This document shows positions 18,407 through 27,801 of a stretch of 64,000 nucleotides of DNA, piece by piece. Under the pieces are notes generated by a model. The model did no database searches, was not told the DNA's origin, and was given only the letters and a program-made list of their open reading frames with translations. Every line of letters starts with the position of its first letter. Position 1 is the stretch's first letter. This DNA comes from Candidatus Melainabacteria bacterium (lineage in GTDB: Bacteria; Cyanobacteriota; Vampirovibrionia; Vampirovibrionales; Vampirovibrionaceae). The stretch covers positions 17,300-81,299 of the forward strand of contig CABHPA010000198.1 of assembly GCA_902168245.1 (NCBI GenBank), written 5' to 3'. Both the position numbers and the translations under genes were made by a program.

Positions 18407-18769
18407 ATGTTAAAAGCGAAATCATCTAGAAAACGCATCGCACTTCCCCTACACTACCATGTGAAAAAAGGGGATACGGTGATGGTCATCGCCGGAAAAG
18501 ACAAGGGCAAGATCGGCACGGTGAAACGAGTCTTCCGCAGCAAGGGCAAAGTCCTGGTGGAAGGTTTGAACATCGTCAAAAAAGCGGTTCGTCCTAACCC
18601 GATGCTAGGCGAGCGTGGCGGCATTATTGAAATGGAAGCCCCTTTAAATGTTTCCAAAGTCATGTTGTACGACACGAAAAATAATCAGCCCAGCCGGGCT
18701 AAAGTGGAAATCGTAAATGGAAAATCCGTTCGAGTTTCCAAAAAAACTGGCGAACATTTCGACGTATAG
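18407..18769 (+). CDS. rplX: 50S ribosomal protein L24
   Basis: 120 residues with the KOW motif (KKGDTVMVIAGKDKGKIGTV). L24 starts 50S assembly. A basic N-terminal extension of about 15 residues precedes the KOW domain. RBS AGGAG upstream. Confidence 0.95.
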   Translation: MLKAKSSRKRIALPLHYHVKKGDTVMVIAGKDKGKIGTVKRVFRSKGKVLVEGLNIVKKAVRPNPMLGERGGIIEMEAPLNVSKVMLYDTKNNQPSRAKVEIVNGKSVRVSKKTGEHFDV

Positions 18770-18806
18770 CCCTTTCGCAAGACTCAAGAATTAGGAAGCA
18801 ATAGCA

Positions 18807-19376
18807 ATGACACTAAAAGAGCGTTACGAACAGGAAATAGTCCAGTCCTTAATGAAAGAACTGGGCTATGACAACAAGTTCCAGATTCCTCGTCTGGAAA
18901 AAGTGATTGTCAACATCGGTTTGGGTGACGGCGCGCAAAACGCCAAATTGTTCGACCTTGGTGTTGAAGAGTTACAAGCAATGACCGGCCAGAAGCCAGT
19001 TATTACGCGAGCCAAGAAATCCATCGCCGGATTTAAGATCCGTCAAGGCATGCCCGTTGGCGCTAAGGTGACGCTGCGTGGCGAGCGGATGTATGATTTC
19101 ATTTCCAAATTGACAGGAATTGTCCTTCCCAGGATTCGTGATTTCCGCGGATTGAGCCCAAAAGGCTTCGATGGTCGGGGTAATTACAACCTAGGATTGA
19201 AAGATCAATTGGTATTCCCTGAAATTAACTATGATAAAGTTCAGCGTATGCGTGGTATGAATATTACCATTGTTACTTCCGGCACGACCGATATGGAAGC
19301 GCGTGCTCTGCTTGAGCAGCTTGGTTTCCCTTTCCGCAAATCAGCGGCAAGCACGACCCAGGCTCAGGCATCCTAA
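18807..19376 (+). CDS. rplE: 50S ribosomal protein L5
   Basis: L5 binds 5S rRNA. 189 residues: [36 protein letters not shown], and [17 protein letters not shown] are canonical. The C-terminus has a short Ala/Ser/Thr-rich tail. Confidence 0.97.
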   Translation: MTLKERYEQEIVQSLMKELGYDNKFQIPRLEKVIVNIGLGDGAQNAKLFDLGVEELQAMTGQKPVITRAKKSIAGFKIRQGMPVGAKVTLRGERMYDFISKLTGIVLPRIRDFRGLSPKGFDGRGNYNLGLKDQLVFPEINYDKVQRMRGMNITIVTSGTTDMEARALLEQLGFPFRKSAASTTQAQAS

Positions 19377-19412
19377 TCGCTCCAGCATTCAAGAGGAACA
19401 GGAGATTCCATT

Positions 19413-19619
19413 TTGGCTAAAACATCCATGATCGTTAAAGAGGAGAAGCGAGCCGCAAAAGCAGCCAGCGGTAAGTTTCCCAAGGTTAAGCTCCACAACC
19501 GTTGCAGTCTCTGCGGACGGCCGAGAGGCTATTACCGGCAGTTCGGTACTTGCAGGCTGTGTCTGCGTAAATTGGCGCATGAAGGCAAATTGCCAGGCGT
19601 CCTGAAATCAAGCTGGTAA
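19413..19619 (+). CDS. rpsN: 30S ribosomal protein S14, zinc-binding type
   Basis: 68 residues. CSLCGRP and CRLCLRK form the four-Cys zinc site of the short (Z-type) S14; the rest ([21 protein letters not shown]) is canonical. It begins with TTG, with GGAG 8 nt upstream, and has a slightly longer N-terminus than the usual 61 residues. Confidence 0.94.
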   Translation: MAKTSMIVKEEKRAAKAASGKFPKVKLHNRCSLCGRPRGYYRQFGTCRLCLRKLAHEGKLPGVLKSSW

Positions 19620-19653
19620 CAACCATAGAAGTAAGAACAAGGGTAAACTAACC

Positions 19654-20049
19654 ATGTACAATGACCCCATCGCTGATATGCTGACCCGCATTCGAAACGC
19701 TTCGAATGTCGGCCTTCCCATGGTGGAAGTACCCGCCTCCAAGCTGAAAATCGAACTGGCCAAGGTATTGCAGAAGGAAGGCTATATCAGAAGTTACGAA
19801 ATCCGCGAAGCTGGCAATCATCAGACCCTGCGGGTGCTGTTGAAGTATGATGCCCAGGGCTATCCGCTCATTCGCAAACTGGTACGGGTAAGCCGTCCTG
19901 GTCTTCGTAAGTACTACAAAGTAGATAACCTGCCTCGTATTCTGGCTGGCGCTGGTACCGCGATTGTGAGCACACCAAAAGGTTTGCTCTCCGATCGGGA
20001 AGCCCGCAAGGCTCGTGTAGGCGGCGAAGTCCTCTGCTACGTCTATTAA
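19654..20049 (+). CDS. rpsH: 30S ribosomal protein S8
   Basis: 131 residues: DPIADMLTRIRNASNVG at the N-terminus and GLLSDREARKARVGGEVLCYVY at the C-terminus. S8 is a primary 16S rRNA binder and, in E. coli, the translational repressor of the spc operon. Confidence 0.97.
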   Translation: MYNDPIADMLTRIRNASNVGLPMVEVPASKLKIELAKVLQKEGYIRSYEIREAGNHQTLRVLLKYDAQGYPLIRKLVRVSRPGLRKYYKVDNLPRILAGAGTAIVSTPKGLLSDREARKARVGGEVLCYVY

Positions 20050-20093
20050 GCCCAGACTAATAGCCAGCAAGATTTAAAAGAAGGTAAAGTCTC

Positions 20094-20645
20094 ATGTCAC
20101 GAATTGGTAAATCTCCCGTCCAGGTTCCGGACAAGGTTGAAGTCAATATTAAAGAGACTTCTGGCGGAACCGAAATCACTGTTAAAGGGCCGAAGGGTTC
20201 ATTAACCCGGACATTTCGTCCTGAGATCGTGATCACTCTAGAAGGTAATACATTGATCGTATCCCGTAAGGATGAGAGCCGTTTGGCTCGCTCCTTGCAC
20301 GGTTTGAGCCGCACCTTGTTGAATAACATGGTGCTGGGTGTCAGCCAAGGGTTTACCCGTAATCTGGAAATCGTTGGTGTTGGTTACCGGGCGCAGGTAC
20401 AAGGCAACAAGCTCGTACTGGCGCTTGGATACAGCCATCCGGTGGAAATTGAGGCGCCTACCGATATTTCCTTTGCAGTGGAAGCCAACACGAAATTGCA
20501 AGTATCCGGCATCGACAAGGAAATTGTTGGCCAGGTTGCCGCACTGATTCGCAGCAAGCGTCCGCCGGAGCCTTATAAAGGCAAGGGCGTGAAGTACGCA
20601 GGTGAGCGCATCCGCCGTAAAGCCGGTAAAGCAGGTAAGAAGTAA
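20094..20645 (+). CDS. rplF: 50S ribosomal protein L6
   Basis: 183 residues; [36 protein letters not shown] and the end [19 protein letters not shown] are canonical. L6 stands near the GTPase centre of the 50S. Confidence 0.97.
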   Translation: MSRIGKSPVQVPDKVEVNIKETSGGTEITVKGPKGSLTRTFRPEIVITLEGNTLIVSRKDESRLARSLHGLSRTLLNNMVLGVSQGFTRNLEIVGVGYRAQVQGNKLVLALGYSHPVEIEAPTDISFAVEANTKLQVSGIDKEIVGQVAALIRSKRPPEPYKGKGVKYAGERIRRKAGKAGKK

Positions 20646-20663
20646 GCAGCAGGTATTAGGATT

Positions 20664-21026
20664 ATGCTTAGCAAACCCAATCGCAAGGAAACTACTCGCA
20701 AACGCCATTACCGGCTGCGTCGCAAACTAGCCGGAAGTAGCGAGCGTCCCAGACTGGCGGTATACCGCAGCGGGAAGCATATTTATGCCCAAATCATTGA
20801 TGACACGCGTTCGGTGACTCTGGTTTCCGCCAGCACGGTAGAGAAAGATCTGCGCAACGAATCCGGCGCTAACCAAGATGCCGCCCGCAAGGTTGGTGAA
20901 TTGGTTGCTCAACGGGCTAAAGCCGCAGGCATCGCCAGCGTTGTATTCGATCGTGGTGGATTCCTGTATCACGGACGTATTGCCGCTTTGGCAGAAGCCG
21001 CACGTGAAGCGGGCCTTGAATTCTAA
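20664..21026 (+). CDS. rplR: 50S ribosomal protein L18
   Basis: 120 residues; [31 protein letters not shown] and [24 protein letters not shown] are canonical. L18 binds 5S rRNA with L5. It is the last gene of the cluster here: in most bacteria rpsE follows, but a terminator lies 31 nt downstream. Confidence 0.97.
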   Translation: MLSKPNRKETTRKRHYRLRRKLAGSSERPRLAVYRSGKHIYAQIIDDTRSVTLVSASTVEKDLRNESGANQDAARKVGELVAQRAKAAGIASVVFDRGGFLYHGRIAALAEAAREAGLEF

Positions 21027-21056
21027 AACGTCATTAAACACGTTTTATAAAAGCTT

Positions 21057-21085
21057 AAAGATCCGGTTACACGCCGGGTCTTTTT
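21057..21085 (+). terminator. Terminator of the ribosomal protein cluster
   Basis: AAGATCCGG (about 21058-21066) pairs with CCGGGTCTT (21074-21082), ending in TTTTT. A weaker hairpin AAAACGT/ACGTTTT lies just before it (21026-21047). Confidence 0.8.
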
Positions 21086-21115
21086 GCTTAATGGTATTCA
21101 AAGCGTTCTTTATCA

Positions 21116-21145
21116 AAAAAAGTCCCGGCATTCGCGGGACTTTTT
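21116..21145. terminator. Bidirectional terminator between rplR and minE
   Basis: AGTCCCG (21121-21127) pairs with CGGGACT (21135-21141), with an A-run on one side and TTTTT on the other. The symmetric layout fits termination of minE from the right and backup termination of the ribosomal operon from the left. Confidence 0.75.
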
Positions 21146-21172
21146 GCATTGATGGTTTAAAATTTTTCGTTT

Positions 21173-21472
21173 TTAAGTACGGGCGCGTAAAACCGGGATG
21201 TTTGCGACCAGGGCGATGGTATTGGAGGCATCGCTTTCCAAGTTCACCTCGAGGGCTTCCTTATCGATTTCCACGTACCTGGAGATAACTTCCACCATAT
21301 CGTCCCGCATCTGCTCCAGCATCACTGGGGATAGTTGGGTTCGGTCATGCATCAGAACCAATTTCAAACGACTCTTCGCATCGTTACGGGCAGTATGCAT
21401 ATCCGTCAGCGAAGATTCAAACGTCTGTTGCGGGGGATCCACCCAATCCACCAATTTTCGTAACCAACCCAT
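21173..21472 (-). CDS. minE: Cell division topological specificity factor MinE
   Basis: 99 residues. The N-terminal LTDMHTARNDAKSRLKLVLMHDRTQLSP corresponds to the MinD-stimulating helix and first strand of MinE (ARNDAKSRLKLVLMHDR), and the C-terminal half (EVISRYVEIDKEALEV) to the topological domain. MinE drives pole-to-pole oscillation of MinD. The ATG at 21472 is chosen since AGGAG lies 8 nt upstream. It is the last gene of minC-minD-minE, 58 nt after minD. Confidence 0.92.
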   Translation of the reverse strand: MGWLRKLVDWVDPPQQTFESSLTDMHTARNDAKSRLKLVLMHDRTQLSPVMLEQMRDDMVEVISRYVEIDKEALEVNLESDASNTIALVANIPVLRART

Positions 21473-21530
21473 TATCCGGTCTCCTATGCTTTTTATATAC
21501 ACTACTCTCGCTGGTCAATGGGCGCCAAGA

Positions 21531-22355
21531 TTAGGCGCTTTTGGTGGTGAAGAACCCTTTCAGCTTGTCCAACCAGGAAGTCGGCACATCCAGGTTAAGG
21601 AAAGGAACATCTTCCCCGGACACGCGGCGGGCGATATTACGATACGCCTGCCCGGCCAGCGAGTTCTCAGTGTTTACAATCGGTTCCCCTTTGTTGGTGC
21701 TGACAATGATGTCCTGATCTTCAGGAATCACGCCGAGCAGCTTAATGGAGAGGATCTCCAACACATCGTCCACATCCATCATATCATTAGTTTTAATCAT
21801 ACCGGGACGAACGCGGTTAATAACCAGTTTGTAATTGGTAATTTCCTCTTTGGCTTCCAGCAAGCCTATAATGCGGTCAGCATCGCGCACGGAAGACATT
21901 TCGGGAGTGCAGACGACAATAGCCTCCGTGGCGCCAGCGGTGGCATTCAAGAAGCCTTGCTCGATTCCGGCGGGGCTATCCACCAGGATGTAGTCGTAAT
22001 CCTCACCAAGTTGCTCAGTGACGGATCTCATTTGCTCTTCGTTCAAGGCGGATTTATCGCGGGTTTGCGCAGCGGGAAGCAGACTGAGGTTAGGCATGCG
22101 CTTGTCTTTCACCAGCGCCTGGCTCAATTTGCAGCGTTCTTCCACCACGTCCACAATGTTGTAGACAATACGGTTTTCAAGACCCATCAGCAAATCCAGG
22201 TTACGCAGGCCAATATCGGTGTCCACCAGGACAACCTTGCAACCCATTCTTGCGAGGCCCGCCCCGATGTTGGCCGTGGTAGTGGTCTTACCGACGCCGC
22301 CTTTGCCGGAAGTCACAACAATGACCCGTCCTTTTTCTTTTTTCGATTTTGTCAT
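21531..22355 (-). CDS. minD: Septum site-determining ATPase MinD
   Basis: 274 residues. The deviant Walker A motif GKGGVGKT is at 17-24, followed by DTDIGLRNLDLLMG and DSPAGIEQGF (Walker B-like). The C-terminus (WLDKLKGFF) can form the amphipathic membrane-binding helix. MinD recruits MinC to block division at the poles and is released by MinE. An extra eight or so residues precede the first strand. Middle gene of the min operon. Confidence 0.96.
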   Translation of the reverse strand: MTKSKKEKGRVIVVTSGKGGVGKTTTTANIGAGLARMGCKVVLVDTDIGLRNLDLLMGLENRIVYNIVDVVEERCKLSQALVKDKRMPNLSLLPAAQTRDKSALNEEQMRSVTEQLGEDYDYILVDSPAGIEQGFLNATAGATEAIVVCTPEMSSVRDADRIIGLLEAKEEITNYKLVINRVRPGMIKTNDMMDVDDVLEILSIKLLGVIPEDQDIIVSTNKGEPIVNTENSLAGQAYRNIARRVSGEDVPFLNLDVPTSWLDKLKGFFTTKSA

Positions 22356-22439
22356 AGGGTACGCTTCCTCACAGTTTGCTTAATCTGAATATCTGGTCAG
22401 CGATTTGCTGTTCAGTTTTTGAAATCTCAAACCAATCCG

Positions 22440-23435
22440 CTATATCTTGGAGAGCATGGTTTTGAAGATCTTAATCTCACCGTCCGCAACACGGGCCATT
22501 TCGGGGGCAATACCGTGTTCGGCGCCTTCCTTGTGATAGTAAATCCGATCGGGCCGACGGGCGATATAGTCGGCAATGCGGAGTTGCAGGGCTTCAATTT
22601 TCATGGCGCGAATTTCGGATTTAAAATTCCCTTGCGCCCCGGCATGGGCAATTCCGCGCAGTTCACCCCAAACCAAAATATCGCCTCCGGCGGTGATTTC
22701 ACTACCGGCATGCACATCGCCCACAATCACAATGTTGCCGTTAAAGCGAACCGTCTGGCCGGAGCGAAGGTTTTGACGCAGGTACAGGGTTTCAAAACCG
22801 GCATCGGGATAGACCAATTCCTGCTGAATCTCTTCCTCGATGATTTCCGATTCCAGGGCCAGGTCTTCATCCGAAATGAGTTCAACCGCCACTTCGCCCA
22901 GTTCGGGGATATCCAGGGATTGCGGCGCAACGGCCTCAAAGTCTTCCCCTTTAGCAGCACCGGCAGGGCGAGGCTGGCTGAAATCCGGCAACTCGACACT
23001 CTTTTCGGCACCCTGGGTGTTTGTGGCGCCTTCCGCCTTTGGAGCAATTTTGGGAGAAATGGGCTGGGTCGCCAGCTTGGATTTTGCGGATTTCAACGGC
23101 AAAGGCTGACGAATCGGCGTCCATTCGGCCACCAGCTTCTCCTTGACGAACAGACCTTCATCCAGGGCCGCCTGCTGGGTTTGGGGCACCGTGGCGTACA
23201 TTGTCCCCAAGGTAGCGCCAGCGCGCTGAATCTGCTGTTTCAGCTTAGTCAAGACACCACGGGTCAGCAACAGATCGCCCGCGTTGATATCCACCATTGA
23301 ACCAACCGGGCCTTCCGAAAGCCTGGCGACGAACTCATCCGCCAACTGGCAAGCCTGGGCGGAATTACCGGCCATCGAGATATCCAGCAGCAAGGCGATA
23401 TCTCTTTCTTTATTGCTTTCCTGAAGTTCCACCAC
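22440..23435 (-). CDS. minC: Septum site-determining protein MinC
   Basis: 331 residues, longer than E. coli MinC (231). The C-terminal domain (about 225-331) is the beta-helical MinC_C: LRSGQTVRFNGNIVIVGDVHAGSEITAGGDILVWGELRGIAHAGAQGN in outline, with the RIADYIAR end. The N-terminal domain is divergent, and a long acidic/Pro linker (about 105-220) separates the halves. MinC inhibits FtsZ assembly. GTG start; 84 nt separate it from minD. Confidence 0.9.
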   Translation of the reverse strand: MVELQESNKERDIALLLDISMAGNSAQACQLADEFVARLSEGPVGSMVDINAGDLLLTRGVLTKLKQQIQRAGATLGTMYATVPQTQQAALDEGLFVKEKLVAEWTPIRQPLPLKSAKSKLATQPISPKIAPKAEGATNTQGAEKSVELPDFSQPRPAGAAKGEDFEAVAPQSLDIPELGEVAVELISDEDLALESEIIEEEIQQELVYPDAGFETLYLRQNLRSGQTVRFNGNIVIVGDVHAGSEITAGGDILVWGELRGIAHAGAQGNFKSEIRAMKIEALQLRIADYIARRPDRIYYHKEGAEHGIAPEMARVADGEIKIFKTMLSKI

Positions 23436-23702
23436 CCAGGGGCCTCTCTCTAAATAATGACTCTCTAAGACGACGAACCCCGAAAATATTGCCTACTGCC
23501 TATACTTAGACAACAAACAGTTTACTCTCAGAATTTGCAAGTATCATAACAAGGCGCGGTTTCAACCGGCCATAACTGTTACGGTTTTTGAATGTAAAAT
23601 CTTATGAAGCCAAGAGCAGCCTTCCATCCCCAAGGAATGGCGGCCCCACAACAAGGACAGGCTAAAAAACCAGCCAGTATAAGCTTTTTGGCCAGTTATC
23701 CC

Positions 23703-24953
23703 TTACGGATAAAGACCGCGCAATATTTTGGCGGAAGCAACCCGCCCCACGCCAATCATCATGGCGGCGGTTCGGTTATCCACTTTTTTGGCCTGAGAAA
23801 CGTTATACACTTCCTCAAAAGCACGTCCCATCAGGTAGGCCAGCTTTTCGTTAACCTGATCTTCAGTCCAGAAAAGGTGTTGAATGTCCTGAACCCATTC
23901 AAAGTAGGACACTACCACGCCACCGGCATTGGCCAGAATACCGGGAATAATAAACACGCCTTTTTCCTGAAGGATCTTGTCCGCTTCCGGCGTAACCGGG
24001 CCGTTTGCGCCTTCCGCCAGGATTTTGCACTTGAGCTTATCGGCGTTATGTTCCGTTACCACGTTCGCCAAGGCGGCAGGCACCAGAATGTCCACATCCA
24101 GCTCCAGTAAGTCCTTGTTATCCATGCTGTCCAGATCGTCAAAGCCAATCACGGTGCCGCGATCCGCCACATAGTTCAGCAGGCGGGGAATATCCAACCC
24201 GTTGGGATTATGGATGCCGCCTTGCACATCGGACACGGCAACCACCTTAACGCCCTGCAAGTCCAGGTACTTGGCCGTAATGCTGCCCACGTTGCCAAAA
24301 CCCTGGACGGCGGCAGTGGGACGATCGCCCAAATCCATCTTTTCCAGGGCCATTTTAATCGTGTGGGCAACCCCTCGGCCCGTTGCCTCCCGGCGACCCA
24401 GCGAACCGCCCACGGCGACCGGCTTACCCGTCACCACGCCCGGCACTGCATAGCCGATGAAGTTGCTGTAGGTGTCCATAATCCAGGCCATGGTCTGCTC
24501 ATTGGTGTACATGTCCGGCGCGGGAATATCTTTTTCCGGCCCAATCATGGAGAGAATCTCGGTGGTGTAGCGACGCGCCAGGCGCTCCATCTCGGCGGTG
24601 CTCATCTCTTCGGGGAAACAGCAAACGCCGCCTTTGGCCCCTCCATACGGCAAGTTCAACAGGGCGCATTTCCAGGTCATCCACATAGCCAAGGCCGCCA
24701 CTTCGCCCAGGTTTACCTCATGGTGAAACCGGATCCCGCCCTTGGTTGGCCCCAGGGATTGATCATGCTGCACCCGGTAGCCACTATAAACACGGGTTTG
24801 GCCATTATCCAGCTTAATAGGAACCGAAACGATGAGGGCTTTGCGGGGATAGCGAAGCCGTTCATGGATGCCGGTGTCCAGGTTCATCATCCGGGCCACG
24901 TGATCCAACTGCTTCTGGGCGTTTAAGAACGTTTCGTTATAAAATTCCTGCAT
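23703..24953 (-). CDS. gdhA: Glutamate dehydrogenase (Glu/Leu/Phe/Val dehydrogenase family)
   Basis: 416 residues, the length of the hexameric NAD- or NADP-dependent enzyme. It shows GPTKGGIRFH, the catalytic Lys in LPYGGAKGGV, PAPDMYTNEQTM, and the nucleotide fold VQGFGNVGS. It interconverts glutamate and 2-oxoglutarate plus ammonia. Together with asparaginase and arginine dihydrolase elsewhere in the window it fits amino-acid catabolism, although the direction used in vivo is not visible. The 267 bp between it and minC hold no gene I can support. Confidence 0.93.
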   Translation of the reverse strand: MQEFYNETFLNAQKQLDHVARMMNLDTGIHERLRYPRKALIVSVPIKLDNGQTRVYSGYRVQHDQSLGPTKGGIRFHHEVNLGEVAALAMWMTWKCALLNLPYGGAKGGVCCFPEEMSTAEMERLARRYTTEILSMIGPEKDIPAPDMYTNEQTMAWIMDTYSNFIGYAVPGVVTGKPVAVGGSLGRREATGRGVAHTIKMALEKMDLGDRPTAAVQGFGNVGSITAKYLDLQGVKVVAVSDVQGGIHNPNGLDIPRLLNYVADRGTVIGFDDLDSMDNKDLLELDVDILVPAALANVVTEHNADKLKCKILAEGANGPVTPEADKILQEKGVFIIPGILANAGGVVVSYFEWVQDIQHLFWTEDQVNEKLAYLMGRAFEEVYNVSQAKKVDNRTAAMMIGVGRVASAKILRGLYP

Positions 24954-25059
24954 AGGTCCCTCTCAAAAGCGGATTTGTTTTTATTGAAACAAGTTTGCCC
25001 CAAATTATGAGACGGACTCGACGTTTTTGCAATTTGGATTCGCAATTTGGAAGCCCTTC

Positions 25060-25329
25060 ATGCGCCTCGATAAATTCCTGAAAGTTTCAAGACTGGTCAA
25101 ACGCCGCACCGTGGCAGCAGAACTCTGCCAGGGCGGACATGTCAAAATCAACGGAAACACGGCCAAGCCCGCCGCCGAAGTCAAGCCGGACGACCTGCTG
25201 CAAATTCGCTTTGGCAACCGGCTGGTGACGGTTAAAGTAGTGCAAGTTCCAGAGAAAGCGGTTCCTGCCCAGCTTGCAGATACCCTATACACGCTGCTCG
25301 AAGAGAAAACGCTGGAATCTTCCCTGTAA
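25060..25329 (+). CDS. rqcP: S4-domain RNA-binding protein, RqcP/YabO type
   Basis: 89 residues beginning MRLDKFLKVSRLVKRRT, an S4 domain very close to B. subtilis YabO (RqcP), with GGHVKINGN and KPAAEVKPDDLLQIRFG. RqcP works with RqcH on obstructed 50S subunits to add alanine tails to stalled chains. The ATG at 25060 gives the family N-terminus; an extension from 25027 is unlikely. No rqcH is seen in this window. Confidence 0.88.
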   Translation: MRLDKFLKVSRLVKRRTVAAELCQGGHVKINGNTAKPAAEVKPDDLLQIRFGNRLVTVKVVQVPEKAVPAQLADTLYTLLEEKTLESSL

Positions 25330-25401
25330 GACACCCGCAGCGCAGATTGTTTCAGCCCGATTGGAACCCTGCTGTTTTTTGAAGCCCAACCATACGGCGG
25401 A

Positions 25402-25431
25402 TTGGTTTTTACGGTTTCTTCCCGCTATAAT
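25402..25431 (+). promoter_or_regulatory. Probable promoter of eno
   Basis: TTGGTT (25402-25407), an 18-nt spacer and a consensus TATAAT (25426-25431), 40 nt before the eno start. Confidence 0.6.
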
Positions 25432-25437
25432 GCCTGA

Positions 25438-26790
<1,353 letters not shown>

Positions 26791-26816
26791 CACTGGCAAA
26801 GCAGCCCCTAAAAACT

Positions 26817-26822
26817 TATAAT
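26817..26822 (+). promoter_or_regulatory. -10 box of an hpf promoter
   Basis: TATAAT lies 30 nt before the hpf start; a weak -35, TGGCAA (26794-26799), sits 17 nt upstream. This would let hpf respond separately from eno. Confidence 0.45.
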
Positions 26823-26851
26823 GGAACTGTCGAGAGAGAGGAGCGGTGACT

Positions 26852-27307
26852 ATGAAATTAATCGTCAACGGTCGCAATATCGAATTGACTGACGCCATCA
26901 AAGCCTACGTGGCGGAAAAAGTCGGGCGACTGGAGCACCACTACGACTTTATTCAGGAAATTATCGTGTTCCTGAGCGTGGAAAAGAACCCGCGCATCAG
27001 CGCCAACCAGCTTGCAGAAGCGACTGTGGTGGTAAGCCGGGCGGTTCTGCGGGTAGAAGTCTCTTCCATCGACCTGTACGGCAGTATCGACAAGCTGGTG
27101 GACAAGATTGAGCGAGTGCTGACCCGGCACAAAACCAAGCTGCTGGGTCGCGCCAAGTCCGCCAAGGGCGAATCCATCCGTAAGACCGGGGCCGAAGAGG
27201 AACTGGCGGCTGAGGAATTGACTGCCGAGGATCTGGAAGGCGTCTTTCTCACCTATGAGGATGATGAAGAAGCCGAAATTACCACGGAAGGATATAAAAC
27301 CAGCTAA
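26852..27307 (+). CDS. hpf: Ribosome hibernation promoting factor, short form
   Basis: 151 residues. Residues 1-105 form the S30AE/HPF domain (MKLIVNGRNIELTDAIKAYVAEK, RVEVSSIDLYGSIDKLVDKIERVL). HPF blocks the decoding site of idle ribosomes. The long form of most Gram-positives and cyanobacteria has a C-terminal dimerisation domain; here the tail is instead acidic and low in complexity (EEELAAEELTAEDLEG, YEDDEEAEITTEG). The ATG is chosen because AGGAG lies 8 nt before it; a GTG 6 nt upstream is less likely. Confidence 0.88.
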   Translation: MKLIVNGRNIELTDAIKAYVAEKVGRLEHHYDFIQEIIVFLSVEKNPRISANQLAEATVVVSRAVLRVEVSSIDLYGSIDKLVDKIERVLTRHKTKLLGRAKSAKGESIRKTGAEEELAAEELTAEDLEGVFLTYEDDEEAEITTEGYKTS

Positions 27308-27352
27308 GGGCTTATATCCAACCTCCTCCAAATCCAAAATTAACGGTATGAT

Positions 27353-27393
27353 CATGACACCTGTCTATTACCTGGGCGGGTGTCATGTTTTTT
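27353..27393 (+). terminator. Terminator after hpf
   Basis: CATGACACC (27353-27361) pairs with GGTGTCATG (27379-27387), followed by TTTTTT; it stands 46 nt after the hpf stop. Confidence 0.85.
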
Positions 27394-27420
27394 AATGGGA
27401 TTTGATGGGAGTGACGCAAA

Positions 27421-27801
27421 GTGGTAAATCCGCTCAATGCCCCAACCAGTGATGACAAGCTTTGGGCTGGTCTCAGCTACGTTGGCATTATCTGCTGCAT
27501 GATCGGCACCATCGTGGTGTTTTTTCTGAAAAAGGATGAATCCTCTTTCATTAAGTTCAATGCCTTGCAAGCCCTCGGCTTCGGACTAGGGTATATCGTT
27601 ATCAGTATTCTGGTAGGCATTGTTAGCTCAATCATCGGCTCTATCCCGATCATTGGAGCAATCATTGGATTAATTGCGCCAGCATTAATGACTTTAGCAT
27701 TTTTGGTTTGCTGGCTCTTTCTGATTATCCAGGCGTTTCGGGGCATGGAAGTTCGGATTCCCGTGCTGGCGGACTTTATTGACCAGAACCTGATGGGTTA
27801 A
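27421..27801 (+). CDS. DUF4870-like small membrane protein
   Basis: 126 residues with three or four hydrophobic segments (LSYVGIICCMIGTIVVFFL, LGYIVISILVGIVSSIIGSI, LIAPALMTLAFLVCWLFLI) and the conserved KFNALQALGFGL motif between them, as in DUF4870/Tic20-like proteins. Function not established. GTG start with GGGAG upstream. Its stop codon overlaps that of the convergent DUF58 gene by 3-4 nt. Confidence 0.7.
   Translation: MVNPLNAPTSDDKLWAGLSYVGIICCMIGTIVVFFLKKDESSFIKFNALQALGFGLGYIVISILVGIVSSIIGSIPIIGAIIGLIAPALMTLAFLVCWLFLIIQAFRGMEVRIPVLADFIDQNLMG

Noticed and set aside
21198..22388. 396-codon open frame on the plus strand across minE and minD
   Set aside because: Antisense to two well-conserved Min genes; no recognisable motif, no ribosome-binding site.
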